36,535 nucleotides of DNA, from NCBI GenBank assembly GCA_018780265.1, contig JADMJV010000007.1:18784-55318 (forward strand), given 5' to 3'. This document shows, piece after piece, positions 16,308 through 24,654 of the stretch (position 1 is the stretch's first letter; each line of letters begins with the position of its first letter). The position numbers and the translations under genes were made by a program. The notes beneath the pieces were generated by a model that worked only from the letters and a program-made list of their open reading frames with translations, ran no database searches and was not told the origin of the DNA. The DNA comes from a bacterium. Its GTDB lineage: Bacteria > Vulcanimicrobiota > Xenobia > Xenobiales > JADMJV01.

Positions 16308-17123
16308 ATGCTTGCATCGGGTCGTTGGACCAATCTAGGCCAGCGCATCAATACTGCCGTTATCCTGGCCGTGATCTCCTTGGCTCTGATCTGGTGGGGG
16401 CGAACCCCCTTCGTGCTAGAAATTAGCCTGTTTGCCCTGGCTGCCAGTTGCGAAGCCTTTGACATGGTGGAGCGCAAAAGACTGCGCCCACTACGTCGCT
16501 CTGGAACCCTGTGCACCCTGCTGATTTTGATTTCAGCCTGGCTGGGCGGGGTGGCCGGACTGGCTCACGCCACTTTGCTAAGCTTCCTGCTGATTTTGAC
16601 TCTCTGTGTCTTGCGCAGCCAACAGCGCCAATCCATGATGCTGGACGCAGCCGCCACCATGATGAGCGTCATGTATGTAGGTTGGCTGTTCAGCTTTCTG
16701 GTGCTGTTGCGGGCCCTACCCCAGGGAGCTGCATTGGTGACTCTACTCCTCGGTATGATCACTTTGACCGATAGCGGAGCCTATTTTGTGGGGCGCACGC
16801 TGGGAAAACACAAACTCTGTCCGGCTCTAAGCCCCAAGAAAACGCTGGAGGGAAGCCTGGGCGGGCTGTTGCTGTCGGCCGGGCTGGGCTACGCCTTGGG
16901 GCCCCATTTTGGCTTGACTCCGCTCCATGGCCTGGCACTGGGCGCGGGAGTGTCGCTGCTTGGACAGGTGGGCGACCTCTGGGAGTCGGCCTTGAAGCGC
17001 GAAGTAGGCATCAAGGATGCCGGCGAGCTTCTGGGAGGACACGGAGGCGTGCTCGACCGTTTCGATTCACTGGCCTTTGCCGCACCCTTCTTTTATCTTT
17101 ATTTGACCTACATGGTGGGCTGA
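16308..17123 (+). CDS. cdsA: Phosphatidate cytidylyltransferase
   Basis: A 271-residue membrane enzyme that makes CDP-diacylglycerol from phosphatidate and CTP, the branch point of phospholipid synthesis. Around seven or eight hydrophobic segments are visible. The C-terminal CDS signature is clear: GQVGDLWESALKREVGIKD followed by GHGGVLDRFDS, with the family's S-x-x-KR and D-R-x-D residues. I chose ATG 16308, two bases after the uppS stop, because GGGGGTGG lies 6 bases before it; ATG 16293 would overlap uppS and has no site. dxr starts 11 bases downstream. Confidence 0.93.
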   Translation: MLASGRWTNLGQRINTAVILAVISLALIWWGRTPFVLEISLFALAASCEAFDMVERKRLRPLRRSGTLCTLLILISAWLGGVAGLAHATLLSFLLILTLCVLRSQQRQSMMLDAAATMMSVMYVGWLFSFLVLLRALPQGAALVTLLLGMITLTDSGAYFVGRTLGKHKLCPALSPKKTLEGSLGGLLLSAGLGYALGPHFGLTPLHGLALGAGVSLLGQVGDLWESALKREVGIKDAGELLGGHGGVLDRFDSLAFAAPFFYLYLTYMVG

Positions 17124-17133
17124 GGAGCGAGGC

Positions 17134-18297
17134 ATGAAAAAGATTTCTTTGATCGGATCGACGGGATCTATCGGGCGCCAGACGCTGGAAGTAGTGGCTG
17201 CCCATCCCGACCGATTCCAGGTGATGGCCCTGGCCGCCCGCCAATCGATCGACCTGTTGGTCGAGCAGGCCCTGCGCTTTCGACCTCAAGTGGTGGCCGT
17301 GCTCGACGAAAAGCTACTGCCCCAACTGGAACAACGCTTGCAGGGCACAGGGATGCAGGCGCTGGGAGGTATGGCCGGGGTTGTCGAGGCCGCTCGCATC
17401 GACAGTGCCGACTGGTTGGTATCTTCGCTGGTGGGCATGGCCGGACTGCAGCCCAGCCTGGCCGCCCTGCAGGCGGGCAAGCATCTGGCTCTGGCCAATA
17501 AAGAGACACTGGTGGTAGCCGGCCAGTTGATGATGGAGACCGCCCGCCGCAACAGCTTGCAGGTACTCCCCATCGACTCGGAGCATTCGGCCCTCTTTCA
17601 GTGTTTTCAGGGGCAGCCGATGGAATCGGTGGCGCGCGTCATCATCACCGCCTCCGGGGGACCCTTTCGCACCCTACCCAAAGAGCAGCTGCCCGGCTTG
17701 ACCTCGGCTCAGGCCCTCAAACACCCCACCTGGAACATGGGGGCCAAAATCACTATCGATTCGGCCAGCCTGATGAACAAAGGCTTTGAGGTCTTAGAAG
17801 CACACCACCTGTTTGGCCTTTCTCTGGAACAGGTCGACGTTTGGGTGCATCCCCAGAGCATCATTCACAGCCTGGTAGAGTTTGTAGACGGGTCGGTATT
17901 GGCCCAACTCGGCCCCCCCGACATGCGCACCCCCATCAGTTACGCCCTCAGCTACCCCGAACGCTGGGCCCCCATATGGTCCCGCCTGGAACTCAAGCAC
18001 ATGCGCGAGCTCACCTTTGAAGAGCCCCGCTGGGACGACTTTCCCTGCCTCAAGCTGGCCTTTGAATGCGGACGCAAAGGGGGCAGTTGGTCAGCCGTTC
18101 TCAATGCTGCCAACGAGGTCGCCGTGGAGCTCTTCCTACAAAATCGAATCCTCTTCGGAGACCTCCCCCGCATGATCGAAACCACCCTCGAGGCCCACAC
18201 CCCGATTGCCCAACCCGATCTGGCACAGCTATTGGAAGTGGACGCCTGGGCGCGGCAGTTTGCGGCAGGGACTTTGCGGGCCAGCAGTCAAGCTTAA
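17134..18297 (+). CDS. dxr: 1-deoxy-D-xylulose 5-phosphate reductoisomerase
   Basis: A 387-residue enzyme of the MEP isoprenoid route that converts DXP to 2-C-methylerythritol 4-phosphate with NADPH. The NADPH site is ISLIGSTGSIGRQTLEVV at the N-terminus. The catalytic region includes LPIDSEHSALFQCF, an ASGGPFR loop and KITIDSASLMNKGFEVLEAHHLFG. A GAGGAGCGAGG site precedes ATG 17134. Its products supply uppS upstream. rseP starts 3 bases after its stop. Confidence 0.97.
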   Translation: MKKISLIGSTGSIGRQTLEVVAAHPDRFQVMALAARQSIDLLVEQALRFRPQVVAVLDEKLLPQLEQRLQGTGMQALGGMAGVVEAARIDSADWLVSSLVGMAGLQPSLAALQAGKHLALANKETLVVAGQLMMETARRNSLQVLPIDSEHSALFQCFQGQPMESVARVIITASGGPFRTLPKEQLPGLTSAQALKHPTWNMGAKITIDSASLMNKGFEVLEAHHLFGLSLEQVDVWVHPQSIIHSLVEFVDGSVLAQLGPPDMRTPISYALSYPERWAPIWSRLELKHMRELTFEEPRWDDFPCLKLAFECGRKGGSWSAVLNAANEVAVELFLQNRILFGDLPRMIETTLEAHTPIAQPDLAQLLEVDAWARQFAAGTLRASSQA

Positions 18298-18300
18298 GGT

Positions 18301-20043
18301 ATGTCCTACGTGGTTGGCATTCTGGCTGCGATCCTGTCTTTCGGCTTCATCGTGTTCATTCACGAACTGGGCCATTTCCTCACCGCCCGCTGGGCAGGCA
18401 TTCGCTGCCCCCAGTTTGCCATCGGATTTGGCCCCAAGTTGTTGGGCTTTCCCCTGGGTGGCACCGACTTTAGCCTGCGCCTCTTTCCTCTGGGCGGCTA
18501 CGTGCTCATGGTGGGCGAGGAGGCTGGATCGGATGCCGACGACAGTTGGCACAAGCAATTCATCACCTCGGTGGGCGAGGTAAATTTTCCCACCACGGCT
18601 GGCAGCGTTTTGCAAAACATCGCCCAACACGACGCGGAGGTGGAGGCCTTCTTGCGCTCTTTGCCCCCCCACCGCGTCTACCATCAACTCGATGACCTGG
18701 AAGGCAACTTCAATGCCAAGTCCACCTGGCAGAAGACGGTGACCATTTTGGGCGGCGTAACCATGAACTTCATTTGCGCCACCCTGATTTTGCTGGCCTT
18801 GGGTTTCACGGTGGGGCTGGGCAACATCCAAAAGGAGCGACTGGCGCGAGCTTCCCAGGTGGGAGCAGGAACCCCGGCCGAAAAAGCCGGCCTGAAGCCG
18901 GGCGATAACATGGTCCAGGTGGACGGCATCAGCGTGATTAGCGGCCAGGACTTCATCGATCAAATGTCCGGCAAGGTGGGTCTGACCGTCACCGTCACCG
19001 TGCAAGATTCCAAGAAACAGAAACGCGACCTGAAAATCACCCCCGACCTTTTCATGGATGAAAAATACACCTTTCGCCAGGGCAAGCAAGTCGAATTGGT
19101 CAAAGTTCAAGAAGAAGTCTTGATCCCCAATGGCCTCAAGCTGCCCTACCTGGTGGACAAAGTCAACGGCAAGCCCCTCAAGGATCTTCAAGAACTGCGG
19201 GCCTGGGGCCGCAACGCCAAAGAATTGATGCTGTTGGGTCCGCAAGGCTCATGGCAACTCAAGACCGAGAAGAATTTTCGCCCCAGAGCCGTCGTCGGCG
19301 TCATTCTGGCTGAGATTATCGCCTTTGGCTTTGAGAAAAAAGCTACCTCCGAAGTTCTCGAAGTGCGTCCGGGCAGCCAGGCCGCCCGGGTGGGCGTGTT
19401 GCCCGGCGATCAACTGTTGACCATGCAGGGAGTCGAAGTGGTTTACGGCCAGACCGAATTGGAAGCCTGTTTGCTCGACCTTTCCAAGCGGCCCATCGTT
19501 CCCGCCGAGTCCTTTAAATTGACGGTTGTTCGTAAAGATGAGCTCAAAGAACTGCCCATGGAAGAGATCCCCAAACCCACTGCCGAGGGATGTGGCGTAA
19601 AGCTGCAGCCGGTGGACGCCAAAGTGATCGTAACCACGACGGCCATGGTGATGAAAGAGATCATCACTATCCCTTACAAAATCGCCCGCGACCTCTATAG
19701 CAATTTCACCAAAACCTGGCGCTCTCTCAAAGAGGAAACCACCGGACCCATCGGCATCATGCAGCAGATCTATGATGTTAGTGATGAAGGCCTGCCGGAA
19801 CTGCTCTTTCTGGTGGCCATCCTCAACGCTTTCATCGCCACCTTCAACCTGCTGCCTATCCCGGCCCTGGACGGCTGTCGATTGGTCTTCATCTGGTGGG
19901 GCGCTTTGCGGGGCCGAGCCGTTGACCCCGAAAAGGAAGGCCGCATCCATTTGATAGGCATCGTCCTTTTGCTGCTGGTGGTGGCTATGGTCAGCTTTCG
20001 CGATATCGGCAACCTGTATATGGGCAAGCATTTGATGAAATGA
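18301..20043 (+). CDS. rseP: RIP (site-2) metalloprotease RseP-like, enlarged
   Basis: A 580-residue membrane zinc protease of the S2P/RseP family, which cleaves transmembrane substrates in regulated intramembrane proteolysis. The active site HELGH is at residues 21-25 in the first membrane helix. The second metal motif is in NLLPIPALDG near the C-terminus. Two PDZ domains are visible, about 180-240 (GTPAEKAGLKPGDNMVQVDG) and about 350-420 (PGSQAARVGVLPGDQLLTMQGV). It is longer than the usual 420-450 residues. Between FPLGGYVLMVGEE and TWQKTVTILGG there is an extra stretch of about 70 residues (around 75-145), and the inter-PDZ region is long. Its last four bases overlap the next gene (ATGA). 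Confidence 0.93.
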   Translation: MSYVVGILAAILSFGFIVFIHELGHFLTARWAGIRCPQFAIGFGPKLLGFPLGGTDFSLRLFPLGGYVLMVGEEAGSDADDSWHKQFITSVGEVNFPTTAGSVLQNIAQHDAEVEAFLRSLPPHRVYHQLDDLEGNFNAKSTWQKTVTILGGVTMNFICATLILLALGFTVGLGNIQKERLARASQVGAGTPAEKAGLKPGDNMVQVDGISVISGQDFIDQMSGKVGLTVTVTVQDSKKQKRDLKITPDLFMDEKYTFRQGKQVELVKVQEEVLIPNGLKLPYLVDKVNGKPLKDLQELRAWGRNAKELMLLGPQGSWQLKTEKNFRPRAVVGVILAEIIAFGFEKKATSEVLEVRPGSQAARVGVLPGDQLLTMQGVEVVYGQTELEACLLDLSKRPIVPAESFKLTVVRKDELKELPMEEIPKPTAEGCGVKLQPVDAKVIVTTTAMVMKEIITIPYKIARDLYSNFTKTWRSLKEETTGPIGIMQQIYDVSDEGLPELLFLVAILNAFIATFNLLPIPALDGCRLVFIWWGALRGRAVDPEKEGRIHLIGIVLLLLVVAMVSFRDIGNLYMGKHLMK

Positions 20044-20603
20044 AACGGCTGGAGGTGAGCGGGCTGCGCAAGGGCGGCCCTCTCCTGGATGAGGCGGCGA
20101 AGGCCTGGACCAACGCTGAGCCGGTGGCCCTGCCCAGCGAATGTGGCTACTTTCAACTCGACCGTGAAGGCGAAACCTGGCTTAGCCACCAACCCCCCCC
20201 CCTGACCGACCCGACCCTGAGCGCACTGGCCCAGGTTTTTTGGCCCGGTCCCTTGCGTATACGCCTGCCTCACCCGCAAGGAAAAAGGCCCTGGCAGGTG
20301 CCTGCCCACCCCCTGGCCCAGGCCTTTCTGGCCCTGATTGGACCGGTCAGGGCCCGCTGGTTGGGGGACCCACCCGACCACGGAACCGTGCTGGTCTGGA
20401 AAGACCCAACCCTCAACCTGCCCTTCAGCGAAGTGGACTGCGCCTGCACTCCCTGGCGCTGGCTGCGCAGCGGCGCAGTGGATCGGCGCGAGGTAGAATG
20501 GGTGGCCGGGTGCACCACGGTATTGTCGGGATTGGCCTTGCCTCAACTCCCTCTGCTGGCCACTTCCGTTCAGGAACGCCAACTCTGGCGGGTCGACCCC
20601 TAA
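20040..20603 (+). CDS. Degenerate YrdC/Sua5-like domain protein
   Basis: A 187-residue protein, probably a diverged member of the YrdC/Sua5 fold that normally makes threonylcarbamoyl-AMP for tRNA t6A. Matching pieces are EPVALPSECGYFQLD (in place of the PTETVYGLG block), FWPGPLRIRLP at residues 67-77 (the family's FWPGPLT block) and WQVPAHPLAQAFLALIGP (the VRVPxHPLA block). The K-x-R motif and the S-x-N motif that hold the nucleotide in working enzymes are not visible, so catalytic activity is doubtful. It overlaps rseP by ATGA, so translation is coupled. The remote-homology call is from pattern alone. Confidence 0.6.
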   Translation: MKRLEVSGLRKGGPLLDEAAKAWTNAEPVALPSECGYFQLDREGETWLSHQPPPLTDPTLSALAQVFWPGPLRIRLPHPQGKRPWQVPAHPLAQAFLALIGPVRARWLGDPPDHGTVLVWKDPTLNLPFSEVDCACTPWRWLRSGAVDRREVEWVAGCTTVLSGLALPQLPLLATSVQERQLWRVDP

Positions 20604-22228
20604 AAGGCCGCGTCCAGGGCGCCAATGGCGCCAGCCAGGTCGGGAAAACGTTGCCCCGGATCGGAATGAGAGAGGCGGTAAAACAAAGGCGTGAGCGGTC
20701 CCAAACGTTCCAGATAGGGAGCAAACACCTTATTCGATTCGGGTTTGCCCAGCATGCGAATATGCACTCGCAGGCTGTGGTCGGGATAGCGGCCACCGTA
20801 GATCACTTCAAAAAGGAGTCGCCCCAGCACGGCCTGATCGGATGCCGGCGTGGGCAGGGGCTGATGCAACACCTCGGGCGCAGAAAAAAACTCGGACACG
20901 TGGCCATCGGCCTTCTGCAAGTGGGCGTAAGCGTCACGGTAAGCGGCATCGCTAAAGTGGCTCAAATGGCAGTCCTGATTGGGCGGCCAGTCGATATCGC
21001 GCAGCGAGAAACAGCCAGAAACCTGGCCTTTATGATGGAAGCCCACCACCTGCTGAAAAACGGGTCGGAGCAACTTCCAGGCCTCAAAAGCCGACAACCC
21101 GTTGCCAGGCAATTTAGCCCGCAGCGACATAGAGTAACTGGAGTAGTAAAGAAAATGATGCTCGTGCAGGGTGTGCAGCAGCTTGGCCCGCTCCGCCTCG
21201 ACCTCGCGCTCAAGCAGCGGCGCCCATTCCTTGGTGGCCGGCAGGCACAGCACCCGATCTCCCTTGTGGGGCAGATACTCCGCCTCCGCTTCGTAAAGTC
21301 GGACCGGAGAATTTGCGCCAGAGTGGAGGCTGACCAGTCGATACCCTTTGACCGTGATGCCCAAGAACGGATCGCCCTGCTCGGAGCACTCCCCCCAGAC
21401 CCAATAGTAGGTGCAAAAATCCTGAAGATTCTGTTTGCGTGCCTCGGGGAAATGCAGCAAACGCACCGCCTTGAGTAGATGACTCACGTCCAGAAAGCCT
21501 GACTGAATGCGGGCATAGAGCAACTCAAAGGCAGCCAGCGAAATGGTGGCCGAAACCGTATCGGGAACCCGCAACTGCAGCAGTCCCTTACCCCAACGGT
21601 GATAATCGACCACCAGTTGGGCCCAACGCTGAGGGGAACCGTCCCTGAGGTAGTCCAACTCGATCTCTTCCCAACTGCTGAAGAAAGCCAGCGCCTCGCT
21701 GACTTTTAAGCGTTTGGAGCGAATCAGCAGAAAGAACTGACGCAATCCCTTCTCGCGCATCTCTTGCAACTGCTGGAGATGAATGTCGTAAAACCAGCGC
21801 AAGGCACGACTGGCCGCCTGTCCCGGTACGGAACTGAGGCGGGTCAAGAAGTTGGGCGACTGAGGTTCGAAACTGAGCACGCTGCGCACCGACTGCAACA
21901 ACGCCTGCATTTTGAAGGGCTTGAGCAGATAGTCGTCGGCCTGCAGACCGGCTGCCCGCACCGGCGCGTCGATATCGCTGTAGCCGGTCATCACAATACT
22001 GCGAATCTGCGGCTGAAGCTTACGGATTTGCTTGAGGGCTTCCACCCCGTCCACCTCGCCCGCAATGCGCACGTCGCTGATCAACAGGTCAAAATTTTCG
22101 GACTGGGCCCTTTCGATAGCCTCGGCAGCGCTCTCCGCGCTGGCTACGGTGTGGTCAAACTGGAGCAGAATGCCTTCCAGTGTTTGCCGGAACAGGTAGT
22201 CGTCTTCCACCACCAGGATGTTTGCCAC
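20600..22228 (-). CDS. Response regulator receiver fused to a kinase-like (pseudokinase) C-terminal domain
   Basis: A 542-residue protein read from GTG 22228 (MANILVVEDDYLF); TTG 22255 gives 9 more residues. Residues 1-115 are a CheY-type receiver with the acidic pair EDD near the N-terminus, phospho-acceptor Asp52 in LLISDVRIAG, a conserved Thr in IVMTGYSD and the Lys in LLKPF. The middle (about 130-380) is helical and unrecognised. The last 160 residues resemble a protein kinase C-lobe: VVGFHHKGQVSGCFSLRDI, SAPEVL, then SDQAVLGRLLFEVIYGG and DPGQRFPDL near the end. The HRD and DFG motifs are not conserved, so it is probably a pseudokinase. Its stop overlaps the convergent YrdC-like gene by 4 bases. 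No histidine kinase is adjacent. Confidence 0.7.
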   Translation of the reverse strand: MANILVVEDDYLFRQTLEGILLQFDHTVASAESAAEAIERAQSENFDLLISDVRIAGEVDGVEALKQIRKLQPQIRSIVMTGYSDIDAPVRAAGLQADDYLLKPFKMQALLQSVRSVLSFEPQSPNFLTRLSSVPGQAASRALRWFYDIHLQQLQEMREKGLRQFFLLIRSKRLKVSEALAFFSSWEEIELDYLRDGSPQRWAQLVVDYHRWGKGLLQLRVPDTVSATISLAAFELLYARIQSGFLDVSHLLKAVRLLHFPEARKQNLQDFCTYYWVWGECSEQGDPFLGITVKGYRLVSLHSGANSPVRLYEAEAEYLPHKGDRVLCLPATKEWAPLLEREVEAERAKLLHTLHEHHFLYYSSYSMSLRAKLPGNGLSAFEAWKLLRPVFQQVVGFHHKGQVSGCFSLRDIDWPPNQDCHLSHFSDAAYRDAYAHLQKADGHVSEFFSAPEVLHQPLPTPASDQAVLGRLLFEVIYGGRYPDHSLRVHIRMLGKPESNKVFAPYLERLGPLTPLFYRLSHSDPGQRFPDLAGAIGALDAAF

Positions 22229-22267
22229 GGCTGGGGAGTTCCCAGAGAGCCACAACCAGTCCTGCTC

Positions 22268-24253
22268 TCACTCCTGTTCGGGGCGACGGCGAAACCCCAG
22301 CCACACCAGCACCAGAAGCAGCCAGCCAGTTCCGTGGAAAATCCAAAACTTTGGCCACCACGGAGGTTGATAACGCCATTCCACCACCCGCACGCCCGCT
22401 TTCACCCAACAGGCCTTCAAGGCCAGATTGGCCCTTACCACCGGCACCGGAAGTCCATCGTGCCAGCATCTCCAACCCGGATCCCACTGGTCGGCGCTGA
22501 TCAGCAGGCCCGCTCCCTCCACTCGCAGTCGTTGATAGTCAGCGCTCTCCCACTCAACCTGCAGGCGGCCGCCCTGGCCATCGGGCACCTCCGTGGGCCC
22601 TTCTACGCAGGCGCTGGAAAAGGGGTCGCCCTCCGTTCGACTGGCCCATTCTGGCGCACTCTCGCGGGCGGGCCGGGACCACCAATGTCGGGGGGGGTCG
22701 GCCTGCAGGCGACGCCAGGCGAACTGGTCTCCCTGGCCCTCGAGCACCCAGGTCAGGCCCCAACTCAAAAGCAGGGGGGCCTCGGGCTTCGTGACCGGAA
22801 CATTGCGCGCCCCCCGCACAAGCGGGCCCAACTTATCCACAGCCGCAGCTCCCCACTGACTGTATGCCAGACCGGACAGGTAGCCTCGCTCCAAGATCAC
22901 TTCCGGCATCAACAAGGTCGGCATGCCCTGCAACACGGCAGCGACCTCCCACAGTAAGGGAGGTTGAGGGCTCGAGTAGCGCAGCACGGAAACCCGACCC
23001 GCCGGGCGCCGGGGCATGGGCGGTGGCTGCAACACCGCCGGATTTAAATAGCGCGAAGTGAGAGCCGAAGATTGGGCCAGCAACGCAAAGCAGACGGCCC
23101 AACCGGCTAATCCGTCGCTCAGCAGCCGCGTCGGTCGCGAATACTGGCGCCAATGTTGCCAGGCTAACGCAGCCGTTAGCACCAGACCCCAAGAACCCAA
23201 AAAGAAGAAGCGCTCGGGCCCACGGATCTGCAAAGTGGCCGGAGCCACTTTGTGCAGCAGCCACAGCAGTCCGCCCCGCTCTCCCATCGACTGCAGCACA
23301 ACCAGGCTGCTCAAGACCAGCAGCGGACGAAGTCTGGCGATGGCCAGTGCCGAGCCGGCCAACAACAACAAGGCCAGCGAGAAGTCCACCTGCAACGGGT
23401 AGCCCATGCCAAACTTCAGCATCGTAGGCGAACCCACGTGACTCTCCGAAGCCAGCCTCATCACTAACTCCATGGGTGTGAGACGGTAGCTCTCTGAAAG
23501 TGCGGCACCCGCCACCTCGGCCATGCTCCGATGGCCGTGCGAATGGTAGTCCTGCATGGGCAACAAGGCGGGAGCCGCCAGCAACGCTCCCCCGGCATAA
23601 GCCAACATGGCACGAAGCACCGCCGGCCAGGGGGGGCGGGTCTGCAGATATACCCAGGGCAGCAACAAAGCCACGCTGCAGTGGTCAAAAAAGAGAGCGC
23701 TGGGACTTCCAGCAGCCACATGAAGGTAGCCGCACATGGCCAGCCCGGCCAGGTAGCGAGGCTGACGCCAACGCCACCAACGTTGCAGACAGGCCAGCCA
23801 GAGCAGCGAGGTCAGCAGGCTCTCTTTGTAGCAAGGATGCTGTGTTTCGTAGAGCACGCTGCCGGTGACCACCCAGGCCAATGCCGCCCAGGCCGCCACA
23901 GCTCGACTGCCGCCAAATTCACGGACAACCCAGTAGCAGGCCCACAGCAGTAATCCGTCCAGGCATAAAGGATAGAGTCTCCAGGCCCACACCGGAGGTA
24001 GGGCTACGAACCAGAGATTGACAGGCGACAGCCAGCCGACTTGAATATTAGAAAGGCGGGGCGACCCCAACAAAGTGAGCGGATCCCACCAACTCCAAGG
24101 CTCCAGGCCGCGACTGAGCAGGTAGAGACGACTCTTCATCAAGTAGAAGTGGCCGGCGATGTCTTCGTCGATGTAGACCCCCCCCTCCCACCATCCCCCT
24201 CGGTGAATGCCCAGCATTATCACCAGCAGACTTAGCGGCCAGCGGCTCATCAA
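22268..24253 (-). CDS. YfhO-like multi-pass membrane protein (GT-C type)
   Basis: A 661-residue integral membrane protein with about ten to twelve hydrophobic segments. An early loop (DEDIAGHFYLMKSRLYLL and WSWWDPLTLLGSPRLSN) resembles the acidic first extracytoplasmic loop of YfhO/GT-C glycosyltransferases. The C-terminal 180 residues are soluble, ending in the YfhO-type DQWDPGWRCWHDGLPVPVVRANLALKA segment and one last membrane helix. YfhO-like proteins are implicated in attaching sugars to lipid-linked or envelope polymers; the exact substrate is unknown. It lies upstream of the response regulator-pseudokinase gene, 39 bases apart, so the two are probably cotranscribed. Confidence 0.78.
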   Translation of the reverse strand: MMSRWPLSLLVIMLGIHRGGWWEGGVYIDEDIAGHFYLMKSRLYLLSRGLEPWSWWDPLTLLGSPRLSNIQVGWLSPVNLWFVALPPVWAWRLYPLCLDGLLLWACYWVVREFGGSRAVAAWAALAWVVTGSVLYETQHPCYKESLLTSLLWLACLQRWWRWRQPRYLAGLAMCGYLHVAAGSPSALFFDHCSVALLLPWVYLQTRPPWPAVLRAMLAYAGGALLAAPALLPMQDYHSHGHRSMAEVAGAALSESYRLTPMELVMRLASESHVGSPTMLKFGMGYPLQVDFSLALLLLAGSALAIARLRPLLVLSSLVVLQSMGERGGLLWLLHKVAPATLQIRGPERFFFLGSWGLVLTAALAWQHWRQYSRPTRLLSDGLAGWAVCFALLAQSSALTSRYLNPAVLQPPPMPRRPAGRVSVLRYSSPQPPLLWEVAAVLQGMPTLLMPEVILERGYLSGLAYSQWGAAAVDKLGPLVRGARNVPVTKPEAPLLLSWGLTWVLEGQGDQFAWRRLQADPPRHWWSRPARESAPEWASRTEGDPFSSACVEGPTEVPDGQGGRLQVEWESADYQRLRVEGAGLLISADQWDPGWRCWHDGLPVPVVRANLALKACWVKAGVRVVEWRYQPPWWPKFWIFHGTGWLLLVLVWLGFRRRPEQE

Positions 24254-24600
24254 ACCTGCCCCACCCAGCGGGACTCGCGTCCCGGGATCTCTGAGACGTG
24301 GAACCTGTTGGATTCGTGATAAAAGCCCGACCAGGCCACCTTGCCTGGCGGGGGGTGCTGCAAGTCAGAATTCATCACAGGCGTCCTTGCCAAAAGTGGG
24401 AACCCATCGTAGGGCCTTCATTTCCGGCGGAGACGCGATCTGTCCCTCATGGGGGATACCGGACGTTTCAATACTCTCGGCCACTCCCGCGACTTCGGTC
24501 GGAGACCCAACTTACCTGGCAGGGGCCCGCAGAACCACGATGGCGCTTACTCTTCTTTCGTTGCTCACAACGCAGTCCGCTCGACCCGTCAAGCAGTCAT
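24254..24600. other. Gene-free stretch with one UUCG-type hairpin
   Basis: About 350 bases with no convincing gene. On the plus strand CGAC-TTCG-GTCG (24490-24501) inside CTCC/GGAG flanks forms a UUCG-capped hairpin. The sequence matches none of the RNA hallmarks I know (RNase P, tmRNA, SRP, SAM-I, cobalamin). It may hold the promoter of the YfhO-like gene or a structured RNA. Confidence 0.3.
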
Positions 24601-24632
24601 GAAAAAAGCCCCCGAGCGAACTCGGAGGCTTT
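24601..24632 (-). terminator. Rho-independent terminator of ahcY
   Basis: On the minus strand AAAGCCTCCGAG and CTCGGGGGCTTT pair over 12 bp (one G:U) around a TTCG loop, followed by a T run. It lies 23 bases past the ahcY stop. Confidence 0.9.
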
Positions 24633-24654
24633 CTCTATGGGAACCGGCCCCAGG

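Noticed and set aside
18229..19245. 338-codon minus-strand frame
   Set aside because: Antisense to rseP with its HELGH motif and PDZ domains; no motif of its own.
20240..21478. 412-codon plus-strand frame
   Set aside because: Antisense to the response regulator-pseudokinase gene and overlapping the YrdC-like gene in another frame; Arg/Gly/Gln-rich without domains.
24254..24600. RNase P RNA, tmRNA, SRP RNA or SAM-I/cobalamin riboswitch
   Set aside because: None of the hallmark sequences of these RNAs is present on either strand.
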